DNA of 14,346 nucleotides from Muribaculaceae bacterium (GTDB taxonomy: Bacteria > Bacteroidota > Bacteroidia > Bacteroidales > Muribaculaceae), in assembly GCA_016287065.1 (NCBI GenBank), contig JAEEVB010000032.1, positions 1 to 14,346 of the forward strand, given 5' to 3'. The notes below the pieces were generated by a model. The model searched no databases. It saw only the letters and a program-made list of their open reading frames with translations, and was not told the origin of the DNA. Position numbers and translations under genes: made by a program. Numbering within the stretch: position 1 is the first letter of the stretch; every line of letters begins with the position of its first letter. Of this stretch, positions 1-6,597 are shown piece by piece.

Positions 1-1
1 C

Positions 2-2194
2 TTCGGGATTAAGAATTATGGCGAACCTCATAGTTATGTTTCAGCTATCTCTGATGAAGCAAGTTCTAATAATTTTATGGATTTAATGGATAATATAGAA
101 CTTTTGCAGTTGATAGATAATAAAGATAAAATAATATATGATGCGGGCTCAATTGTTCAAATTGATGTTTTGCAGAATCCATATCAATCATCAGCAACGT
201 ATGTTGATTTAACAGTCCAAAATTCAAAAGCAAGTAAATTCTACAAATTTGAAAGTGGAGTAACTATTAATAGTTTACCTTATGATTATATAACTAAAAC
301 ATGGAATTTTAAAGCGCCATTAGTACTTTTTAGAGATGACTCTGGTGTGCCAAAAATGCAGGCTATTTCAGACAACTATAGTAAATGGATAATAGAGCAT
401 ATAGATTTGGATTTGGAGACTAAGGAGAACTACTTCTCGCTGGATCCTGCGAAGTTGGTTGAGGTAGGTGGCAAATATTACACTACGTTGCGCACATCTT
501 GGAACATTTTGTTCAATCCTGAGCAGATGACTCCTTACATTGTTAAGAGTGTTGATGAGACTGCCGGCACATTTGAGATGGAAGCCATCTCTGGCAACAT
601 TATCCCTGCTGGCACACCTGTGATTATCGAGACCAAGAGTAATGATATCGAAGAGAACCGTATGGTGCCCACTTTGACTAATGCTGCAAGTGGCGCAGTG
701 CCCAGCGGCAACCTGCTGCAGCATAGCGAAAAATATTTCCCCAATCAGGATGCTCCTGTGTCTAATTGCAAGGGTTTATATAAGAATGCTGATGGCCGGC
801 TCGCCTTTGGCGGCAACGCGATGAACACAGTCAACGGCAATGAGGCTTACCTGAGCGTGGCAAATGAAGTGGTGCTTCCGAAGCCCGTTACTTTGGCTCA
901 GTTGGTAGCCAATGGTGAGGTGGGGCAGACCTATGAAGTTACCGATCTGACGGGCATAGATGTTGTGGATCATGACCAACTGCTGATTTGCAAGGATGAT
1001 AATGGTTATGCTAACAAGGACGAGAACTCTGAAGACTACATCGACTATATGCAACGTACCAATGGTATCGACACCTATGACCAGAGCAACTGGATTGGGT
1101 TGCGAGTTCCAGAAGGAAAGGAATTCACTCAATCTGTGCTTAAAAAAAGACTGAAAGGCGTTGTGGGCAAATTGATTGATAAGGTCAATCCCGAGTTGCA
1201 ACTCACACAGGTGCCAGAAGAAACGACTGACACTCCAGCATCGACGGACCTGAATCTCTATATTGCCGCCAGTTTCTATGGAGTCAATCACCAGACTGGT
1301 AAGAACGACAAGGAATACTTCTTTGTGCAGCCCAAACCCATGGAACTTGCCAATGTTGAGATGGCACAATGGAGCGGGGATAAATTCATTGTCCCCGTTC
1401 ATGATGAGGCTCACCCCACATGGAACACCGCCGAGCTGAGTGGCGAGTTTGAGTTTAATGGTTCCTATATGAACAATGTGGATATGAGTTATCTTCAAAC
1501 AGGTCATAACTACAATTTGCTACCAGCTGTAGTGAAATACAAAACATCCGAAACAGCAGCCGATCATGTCTATGTACTTGGCAATGTGAACGGATTGAAT
1601 CCTGGAGATTGGAGTCCTCTTAAAGGGGCGGAAATGTCGACCTGTGACGGAAATATTTATACTGCAACTCTCACCGTTAACGCAGTTGACAACGGGTATG
1701 GTTATTTCAGTTTTACTAAAAAACTGGGAGAATCATGGTCAGATATTAATGCTTATCGTTTTGGTGCCGATACTCAAAATATGGGTTATGCTTCCTCCTA
1801 TCCTGTCAACGACTCTGATTTAGGTACTGAACTCCCTATGCGTGATGATTGGAGCGATGGATCACGCCCATTTAAGTTAAGCGCCGACACTTACAAATTG
1901 ACGGTGAACCTCACTACCATGAAGTTGATTATCACCAAGCCAACCGTTCAAAATCCTCGTCTTGAAGGAGCCTCACCAAGATCTTATGTAGTCTATCCAC
2001 TGTCTCTCGAAAGGACAACTAACGTAGAGAATGGTGTTATAACTGTGGTGACCGATATTGCTGCCAAGCAGGTGGTGGGTGTTACTTACTACAATGTGAC
2101 TGGCTTGAGTAGCGAGCGTCCGTTTGAGGGCGTGAACATTGTGGTGACTCGCTACAGCGATGGCTCTACCAGCACTGCAAAACGCCTGTTCTAA
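2..2194 (+). CDS. Large multidomain surface/secreted protein, 5' end outside window
   Basis: The reading frame is open from the first bases, 25 codons before the first ATG at 77, so the gene starts outside the window and 730 residues are visible. Residues from about 145 to 210 form a beta-rich module with an IPAGTPVIIE motif, which I associate with Bacteroidales surface proteins. Residues about 300-340 and 410-460 contain further small modules, the second with YFFVQPKPMELA. Residues about 515-600 (YVLGNVNGLNPGDWSP) resemble the carbohydrate-binding domains of SusE/SusF-type proteins. The last 70 residues resemble a C-terminal sorting or anchoring domain ending in STAKRLF. A role in binding or handling a polymer at the cell surface is inference, because any catalytic part would lie upstream. 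Base composition changes abruptly near position 420, from about 30% to 48% G+C. A strong terminator follows the stop. Confidence 0.8.
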   Translation, partial: FGIKNYGEPHSYVSAISDEASSNNFMDLMDNIELLQLIDNKDKIIYDAGSIVQIDVLQNPYQSSATYVDLTVQNSKASKFYKFESGVTINSLPYDYITKTWNFKAPLVLFRDDSGVPKMQAISDNYSKWIIEHIDLDLETKENYFSLDPAKLVEVGGKYYTTLRTSWNILFNPEQMTPYIVKSVDETAGTFEMEAISGNIIPAGTPVIIETKSNDIEENRMVPTLTNAASGAVPSGNLLQHSEKYFPNQDAPVSNCKGLYKNADGRLAFGGNAMNTVNGNEAYLSVANEVVLPKPVTLAQLVANGEVGQTYEVTDLTGIDVVDHDQLLICKDDNGYANKDENSEDYIDYMQRTNGIDTYDQSNWIGLRVPEGKEFTQSVLKKRLKGVVGKLIDKVNPELQLTQVPEETTDTPASTDLNLYIAASFYGVNHQTGKNDKEYFFVQPKPMELANVEMAQWSGDKFIVPVHDEAHPTWNTAELSGEFEFNGSYMNNVDMSYLQTGHNYNLLPAVVKYKTSETAADHVYVLGNVNGLNPGDWSPLKGAEMSTCDGNIYTATLTVNAVDNGYGYFSFTKKLGESWSDINAYRFGADTQNMGYASSYPVNDSDLGTELPMRDDWSDGSRPFKLSADTYKLTVNLTTMKLIITKPTVQNPRLEGASPRSYVVYPLSLERTTNVENGVITVVTDIAAKQVVGVTYYNVTGLSSERPFEGVNIVVTRYSDGSTSTAKRLF

Positions 2195-2227
2195 GACACT
2201 CTGACGATTTAGTCAAACTATAAGCGA

Positions 2228-2257
2228 GGGAGCGCTCCACACGGGGCGCTCCCTTTT
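2228..2257 (+). terminator. Intrinsic terminator of the surface protein gene
   Basis: An 11-bp stem pairs 2228-2238 with 2243-2253, with one T-G wobble and an ACAC loop. Four T residues follow. It lies 33 nt after the stop at 2194. In the minus direction no T-run follows, so it probably acts only on plus-strand transcripts. Confidence 0.88.
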
Positions 2258-2262
2258 AGTTA

Positions 2263-2411
2263 CAGTTGTCAGTTGTCAGATGTCAGAGTTCTCGGAGTTC
2301 TCAGAGTTTCAGAGTGCTCGGAGTCCTCGGAGTTGTCGGAGTGCTCGGAGTGCTCGGAGTTCTCAGAGATCTCAGAGTTCTCAGAGATCTCAGAGTTCTC
2401 GGAGATTTCAG
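2263..2411. repeat. Degenerate 9-nt tandem repeat array with a 7-nt repeat lead-in
   Basis: Three 7-nt units (CAGTTGT twice, then CAGATGT) at 2263-2283 run into 14 tandem units of consensus AGTNCTCRG from 2287 to 2411. One unit, at 2305-2312, is 8 nt long. Units differ mainly at the third to fifth positions and at the G/A of the last pair. Because 9 nt is three codons and the unit has no stops, open frames cross the array on both strands, but they encode only short repetitive peptides. The array lies between the end of the surface protein gene and the end of the convergent acyltransferase gene. A purine-rich stretch (2412-2448) continues to the acyltransferase stop. I assign no function. Confidence 0.88.
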
Positions 2412-2448
2412 AGGATGGAGAAGATGAAGGGAATGAAGAGGTGGGAGA

Positions 2449-3489
2449 TTAGGGGTTGTTGGGATTGGCGCCGAACAGGTAGCGTGCCAGGAAGGGACTG
2501 ACGCGGATGATGCGGCTGACAAGCAGGCTGAGCGCTGTCACAACAATGGCCATCGTTAAAGCAAACACGAAGGTGCCCAAAGTGTGTCCGTGGGTCTGGA
2601 GCCAAGGCGCGAGCGTGGTTTTGAGGTCGGGCAGGAAGAAGTAATGGATCATGTAGATGTCGAGGGTGCGTCTGCCCACGAAGGAGAAGATGTTGGGCAC
2701 GGTGGCGTCGCGGTTGAAGAATGTAGACAGGGAGCGGAAGATGGTGTAGATGGCAATCACACCCACATAGCCCCGCATGATATTCATGATCTCGCTGTGC
2801 CAGATGGCCTCGACGATGTCGTTGCCACCTCCCATATAGATGACGGGTGCCGTCACAGCCATGGCTGCAAAAATGCCAATGATGCTCCAGCGCACGGGTT
2901 TGCGGTCGATGAAGTCGTGGAACCGCTGTCCGCCCGCCCGACAGAAAACGCCGAGCACAAAGAACTGGAAGAAGTCGGCCGTGTGACGCAACTGGTAGTA
3001 GTCGGGCTTGTTCCACTCAAAACAATAGGTGTAGATGAGTCCTATTATGGCAAAGGCAATGAGCCCCACATAGGTCACCCAGGGGCGGTGCATGGCGTTG
3101 CCAAGACGAGAAAGTGTGAAATAGATGCAGAACATCTCAAACAGCGAGATGGTGAACCAGTAGGGGCCGAATCCGTCGGCCACGTAATCGCTGATGGGAC
3201 TTCGGGCGTTGATGAGCGAGAAGGCGATGAAGAAGACGAGGGTGGGGATGATTTGCACCATCGCCTTCTTCTTGAGCCGTGCCTTGAAGAAGGTGGCGTC
3301 CCACTGCGAGACGGCCTTGTAGGCAATGTAGCCGCTGATGAAGAAGAAGGCTGGCATGCGCACGGAAGCTGTGAAGTGTGTAATGACGTCGGTGATTCCC
3401 AGGGAGTGGTACATGACGTGACCATAGACCACCAGGAGCATGGTGGTGCCGCGCATGGCGTCGATATAGCGAATTCTGTTGGCAGCCAT
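2449..3489 (-). CDS. Acyltransferase-3 family membrane protein
   Basis: This 346-residue polytopic membrane protein matches the acyltransferase-3 family, which moves acyl (often acetyl) groups onto surface sugars or other envelope molecules. The N-terminal signature is clear: Asp10, Arg13 and His24 in DAMRGTTMLLVVYGH, then RMPAFFFISGY at 44-54. About ten hydrophobic segments follow, and near the C-terminus RRTLDIYMIHYFFLP matches the last conserved helix of the family. Length fits single-domain members and there is no periplasmic SGNH domain. It is the last gene of a minus-strand run, beginning 17 nt after the lipoprotein stop, so co-transcription is likely. The acceptor cannot be read from sequence. 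I see no intrinsic terminator directly after it; the 9-nt repeat array follows. Confidence 0.85.
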   Translation of the reverse strand: MAANRIRYIDAMRGTTMLLVVYGHVMYHSLGITDVITHFTASVRMPAFFFISGYIAYKAVSQWDATFFKARLKKKAMVQIIPTLVFFIAFSLINARSPISDYVADGFGPYWFTISLFEMFCIYFTLSRLGNAMHRPWVTYVGLIAFAIIGLIYTYCFEWNKPDYYQLRHTADFFQFFVLGVFCRAGGQRFHDFIDRKPVRWSIIGIFAAMAVTAPVIYMGGGNDIVEAIWHSEIMNIMRGYVGVIAIYTIFRSLSTFFNRDATVPNIFSFVGRRTLDIYMIHYFFLPDLKTTLAPWLQTHGHTLGTFVFALTMAIVVTALSLLVSRIIRVSPFLARYLFGANPNNP

Positions 3490-3506
3490 CTTCGTTCAGC
3501 GTGAGA

Positions 3507-4391
3507 TTATCGATAGAGGTCGGTTTCTTTGGGTTTGGGGGCTATTTCTCTCAGGTAGTCTTCAATCACGTTAAAAGCCTTGATGCCAGACCGCGACTGC
3601 TGTCCGGTCGACGAGATTCTCTCGCCACTCGAGAACTTGGAATCCATCGACCATGACGGGGCATCGAAGATGCGGTAGGGGGTCATATAGAGCGGCGCCA
3701 CTTCATAGGCTTTGCCATCGATGAAGAGCTTTTGCACATGGGCGAGTGTGCTGTCGGGCACCACGATGGTGGTGTCGCCCCTCCAGCCAAGGGGTGAGGT
3801 GAGATAGGTCTTGCCATCGTCTTTTTTCTCGAGGCGGTAGGTGGTGCCTGGCAACATGCCGCCAAAGGTGCGGTCTTCGTAGTAGATGAGGTCGCCTTTG
3901 GGCACGGTGAACACCTGGTTGCGCTTTTTCTCGATGTTGCTGGTGAGCATCGACTTGAGGAGAGCAAACTTTTGGGCATATTCATTTCTCTCAGCTATGT
4001 TTTTGTACACTTCGTCGGGCTTTGAGCTGTATTTCTTGACGGCAGCGTCGAATCCGCCTTCCATCGAGGCTGCAACACTCTCTTTCATTTTCAGTGTTGT
4101 GTTGTTTCGGCTGTTCATGCTTTCAATTATTTTCAAAAAGTCCTCGAGCTGGCCAAGTGAAAGTTGTGGCATCTTGGAGATGTAGTAGTCGGTTCCTTCA
4201 ATGAAAAGAGCATCTCTGTAGGTGTAGTCGGGTTTTTCGAGCGAGGTGACGAACTTCTCGATTTGCGTTTCCGTGAGTTTCTCAACCTGCGTCTGGGTAG
4301 ATGTCTCTACAACATTGCTTTTCTTGGAGCCGCAAGCCATAGCGGTAATACATACGGCTACGATGGCGAGAATGGTGATAACAGTTTTCAT
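3507..4391 (-). CDS. Lipoprotein of unknown function
   Basis: I do not recognise this 294-residue protein. It begins with a short basic start and hydrophobic stretch (residues 4-18) followed by TAMAC, making Cys20 the likely lipidated residue of a signal peptidase II site. Residues +2 onward are GSKKS, without the acidic residues typical of the Bacteroides surface-export signal, so a periplasmic-facing location is more likely (inference). Residues 30-50 (TQTQVEKLTETQIEKF) look like a short helical linker. The middle is charged and helical, while residues about 170-235 look beta-rich (FGGMLPGTTYRLEKKDDG). The gene starts 29 nt after the stop of the substrate-binding protein and ends 17 nt before the acyltransferase, so the three probably share a transcript. 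Family membership would need a profile search. Confidence 0.75.
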   Translation of the reverse strand: MKTVITILAIVAVCITAMACGSKKSNVVETSTQTQVEKLTETQIEKFVTSLEKPDYTYRDALFIEGTDYYISKMPQLSLGQLEDFLKIIESMNSRNNTTLKMKESVAASMEGGFDAAVKKYSSKPDEVYKNIAERNEYAQKFALLKSMLTSNIEKKRNQVFTVPKGDLIYYEDRTFGGMLPGTTYRLEKKDDGKTYLTSPLGWRGDTTIVVPDSTLAHVQKLFIDGKAYEVAPLYMTPYRIFDAPSWSMDSKFSSGERISSTGQQSRSGIKAFNVIEDYLREIAPKPKETDLYR

Positions 4392-4420
4392 ATCAAGTTA
4401 AGCTTTAATGGTGATTGAAT

Positions 4421-5275
4421 TTAGAGTTCGTTTGGGTGGTTGTTGGGCAGATATCGTTTGACCAGTTGCTGGTATTCCGGTGACTCCTTGGCCTGCTGCA
4501 GCCAATGGTTGAACTTGTTGCAGAGCTCGGCGTTGAGTTTGTTGATGACCCACGACTGGAACTGCGAGAAGCTGATGGCCGTGCCCGTGTCGACCTTGCC
4601 AGGGTATTTCTTGGCCAGACTTGCTGCGATGGTCTCGTTCATTACGGCATAATCGATTTCACTAGTCACTACCTGCAAGAAGAGCTGCTCAGGGCCATAG
4701 ACGTCGTCGACCACGATGTGAATGTCGCCACCAATCTCGCGACTCAGCCCCTCGATGCGCTCCTTCATGGGCGAACCTTTCACGATGTGCAAGGTGCAAC
4801 CAGCCAGGTCGAGTTGTGAGTGCAGTTTCACCTTGCCTGCATCGTCCTTGCGTTGCACGAGCACCTGACGGTCGAGATAGACGGGGTCGGTGAACAGGTA
4901 CAGCCGCTTGCTGGAAACTGTGACGGGGAACTGTGCCGCCACCAGGTCGTAGTCGCCCTTGTGCAGCCCGTCGAGCGCCTTTTGCAGTGTGACGATGGGG
5001 TGGAACTTCATGGGCACCTGCTGCTGGCTGGAGATGAGTCGCAACAGGTCGTAGTCGAAGCCACCCAGAGTGTCGTTGTAGGTGTAGTAGGTGATGGGTG
5101 AGTACTCGATGGCCACATCGAGTGTGTCGCCACCACTCAGTGCCGTGACGGCCGACTTGCCGAACTGGGCGTTGCCACACCGCTTGAGTGCAATCATTGC
5201 CACAATGGCAATGACCAACAACACCGCATAAATGACCAGCGGCATGTTCTTGGATTTGGTGTTGTTGTGCAACAT
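4421..5275 (-). CDS. Membrane-anchored substrate-binding domain protein, MltF N-terminal-like, no transglycosylase domain
   Basis: The protein has 284 residues from the chosen start at 5275. A longer reading from 5335 is unlikely because that codon lies inside the terminator of the upstream gene. Residues 12-30 form one transmembrane segment or uncleaved signal anchor. Residues about 50-277 form a periplasmic solute-binding domain of the SBP_bac_3 type. Motifs such as YSPITYYTYNDTLGGFDYDLL, YDLVAAQFPVTVSSKR and SEIDYAVMNETIA resemble the N-terminal sensor half of the murein transglycosylase MltF. In MltF an SLT catalytic domain follows, but this protein stops after YLPNNHPNEL, so it can bind but not cut peptidoglycan. 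It heads the run with the lipoprotein and the acyltransferase, and no ABC transporter genes are nearby. A sensory or envelope-related role is inference; an amino acid-binding role is the alternative. Confidence 0.8.
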   Translation of the reverse strand: MLHNNTKSKNMPLVIYAVLLVIAIVAMIALKRCGNAQFGKSAVTALSGGDTLDVAIEYSPITYYTYNDTLGGFDYDLLRLISSQQQVPMKFHPIVTLQKALDGLHKGDYDLVAAQFPVTVSSKRLYLFTDPVYLDRQVLVQRKDDAGKVKLHSQLDLAGCTLHIVKGSPMKERIEGLSREIGGDIHIVVDDVYGPEQLFLQVVTSEIDYAVMNETIAASLAKKYPGKVDTGTAISFSQFQSWVINKLNAELCNKFNHWLQQAKESPEYQQLVKRYLPNNHPNEL

Positions 5276-5300
5276 AGGGTGGTGGGTGTGGCTATATGTA

Positions 5301-5339
5301 AAAAACGATGTGCCAAAAGACTTGGCTTTCGGCACATCG
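5301..5339 (-). terminator. Intrinsic terminator of the aminotransferase gene
   Basis: On the minus strand, 5339-5326 pairs with 5319-5306 in a 14-bp stem with a single C-A mismatch and a 6-nt loop. Five T residues follow (5305-5301 on the minus strand). It begins 15 nt after the aminotransferase stop. It also overlaps the longest possible start of the next gene, which argues for that gene starting at 5275. Confidence 0.88.
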
Positions 5340-5354
5340 GGTTATAGGTTGTGA

Positions 5355-6551
5355 TTATTTGCGGGCATTGTAGGCCTCAAGTGCCTTTTCGAGCACAACG
5401 AGTGCACGCTCCAGGTCTTCTTTCTTGAGCACATAGGCCATGCGCACCTCGTTCTTGCCGAGTCCGGGGGTTGCGTAGAAACCGGTGGCCGGAGCCATCA
5501 TCACGGTTTCACCCTCGTAGTTGAACTCCTCAAGGCACCAGCGGCAGAAGTCGTCGCAGTCCTGAACCGGCAACTTGACCATAGCATAGAATGCTCCAGT
5601 GGGCATTGGGGCAAAGACTCCGGGAATCTTGTTCAGACCCTCGACCAGGCAGTCGCGACGAGAGATGTACTCGTCATACACGCCCTGATGGTAAGCCTGA
5701 GGAGCGGCGAGTGAAGCCTCGGCAACAAGCTGACCAATCAATGGAGGGCTAAGACGGGCCTGAGCAAACTTCATGACAGTGGTCATGAGCTGCTTGTTGC
5801 GTGTGATGAAAGCGCCAATGCGGATACCGCACTCGCTGTAACGCTTCGACACCGAGTCGATGACGATGGCGTTGTCCTCAATACCCTCGAGGTGCAGGGC
5901 GCTCAGATATGGCTTGTCGCTGTAGCGGAATTCACGATAAACCTCATCGCTGATGAGATACAGGTCGTGCTTCTTGACCAAGTCGCGCAACTGCATGAGT
6001 TCATCGTCGGAATAGAGTTGTCCTGTGGGGTTGTTGGGGTTGCATATCATGATGGCACGTGTGTGCTCGTTGATAAGTTTCTCAAACTCCTCAATCGATG
6101 GCAGGGCAAAGCCATTCTCGATTTTGGTGGTGATGGTGCGCACTTTCACGCCCATCTCACAGGCAAAGCCCATATAGTTGGCATACACCGGTTCGGGCAC
6201 AATGAGTTCGTCGCCAGGATTGAAGCAGGCGAGGAAGGCAAACTGCAGGGCCTCGCTACCACCGCAAGTTACCAGGATGTTGCCGGGTTCCAGGCCGATG
6301 TTGTAACGATTATAGTAACCCACGAGTTTATCGAGGTAGCTCTGGTAGCCTTGAGAAGGGGAGTACTCGAGCACCTTGCGATCCACGTTCTTGAGGGCGT
6401 CGAGACCCTCTTGAGGTGTGGCGATATCGGGTTGACCGATGTTGAGGTGATACACCTTGATGCCTTTTTGCTTGGCAGCCACAGCAAATGGAGCCAGTTT
6501 TCTGATGGGCGATGCGGGCATGTCAATGCCGCGTTGTGAAATTTTTGGCAT
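5355..6551 (-). CDS. PLP-dependent class I/II aminotransferase (aspartate aminotransferase-like)
   Basis: This 398-residue cytoplasmic enzyme is a fold-type I aminotransferase of normal full length. Visible landmarks are LNIGQPD (36-42), NPNNPTG (171-177, binding the cofactor and substrate), SDEVYREF (201-208, with Asp202 and Tyr205 contacting PLP), and SVSKRYSECGIRIG (233-246) with Lys236 as the Schiff-base lysine. NEVRMAYV near the C-terminus supplies the arginine that binds the substrate carboxylate. The family swaps amino groups between amino acids such as aspartate and 2-oxoglutarate; exact substrate choice cannot be read here. The PLP-lysine motif is KRYSxCG rather than the commoner KxxxxxGxRxG with threonine or glycine residues, a subgroup variant. 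It starts 46 nt after the endonuclease stop with no promoter-like box in that AT-rich gap, so read-through from the endonuclease promoter is possible. It has its own terminator. Confidence 0.9.
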   Translation of the reverse strand: MPKISQRGIDMPASPIRKLAPFAVAAKQKGIKVYHLNIGQPDIATPQEGLDALKNVDRKVLEYSPSQGYQSYLDKLVGYYNRYNIGLEPGNILVTCGGSEALQFAFLACFNPGDELIVPEPVYANYMGFACEMGVKVRTITTKIENGFALPSIEEFEKLINEHTRAIMICNPNNPTGQLYSDDELMQLRDLVKKHDLYLISDEVYREFRYSDKPYLSALHLEGIEDNAIVIDSVSKRYSECGIRIGAFITRNKQLMTTVMKFAQARLSPPLIGQLVAEASLAAPQAYHQGVYDEYISRRDCLVEGLNKIPGVFAPMPTGAFYAMVKLPVQDCDDFCRWCLEEFNYEGETVMMAPATGFYATPGLGKNEVRMAYVLKKEDLERALVVLEKALEAYNARK

Positions 6552-6597
6552 AGTTTTTCAGTTTGTTTTTTAGTTTTGTTGTTTTATGATAACTGTG

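Noticed and set aside
2263..2411. Possible CRISPR array
   Set aside because: Units are 7-9 nt and directly adjacent, with no spacers of uniform length and no cas genes.
2280..2522. Open frames on both strands through the 9-nt repeat array, encoding Ser/Arg- or Thr/Leu-rich repeats
   Set aside because: A stop-free 9-nt unit keeps frames open by arithmetic. The peptides are low complexity, and the frames extend over a terminator region and the acyltransferase end.
2584..3504. 306-codon plus-strand frame antisense to the acyltransferase
   Set aside because: It has a His/Glu/Gly/Val-rich composition typical of a shadow frame, while the minus strand has a clear family signature over the same stretch.
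5892..6539. 215-codon plus-strand frame antisense to the aminotransferase
   Set aside because: The minus-strand frame carries all aminotransferase motifs, and this frame shows no domain pattern.
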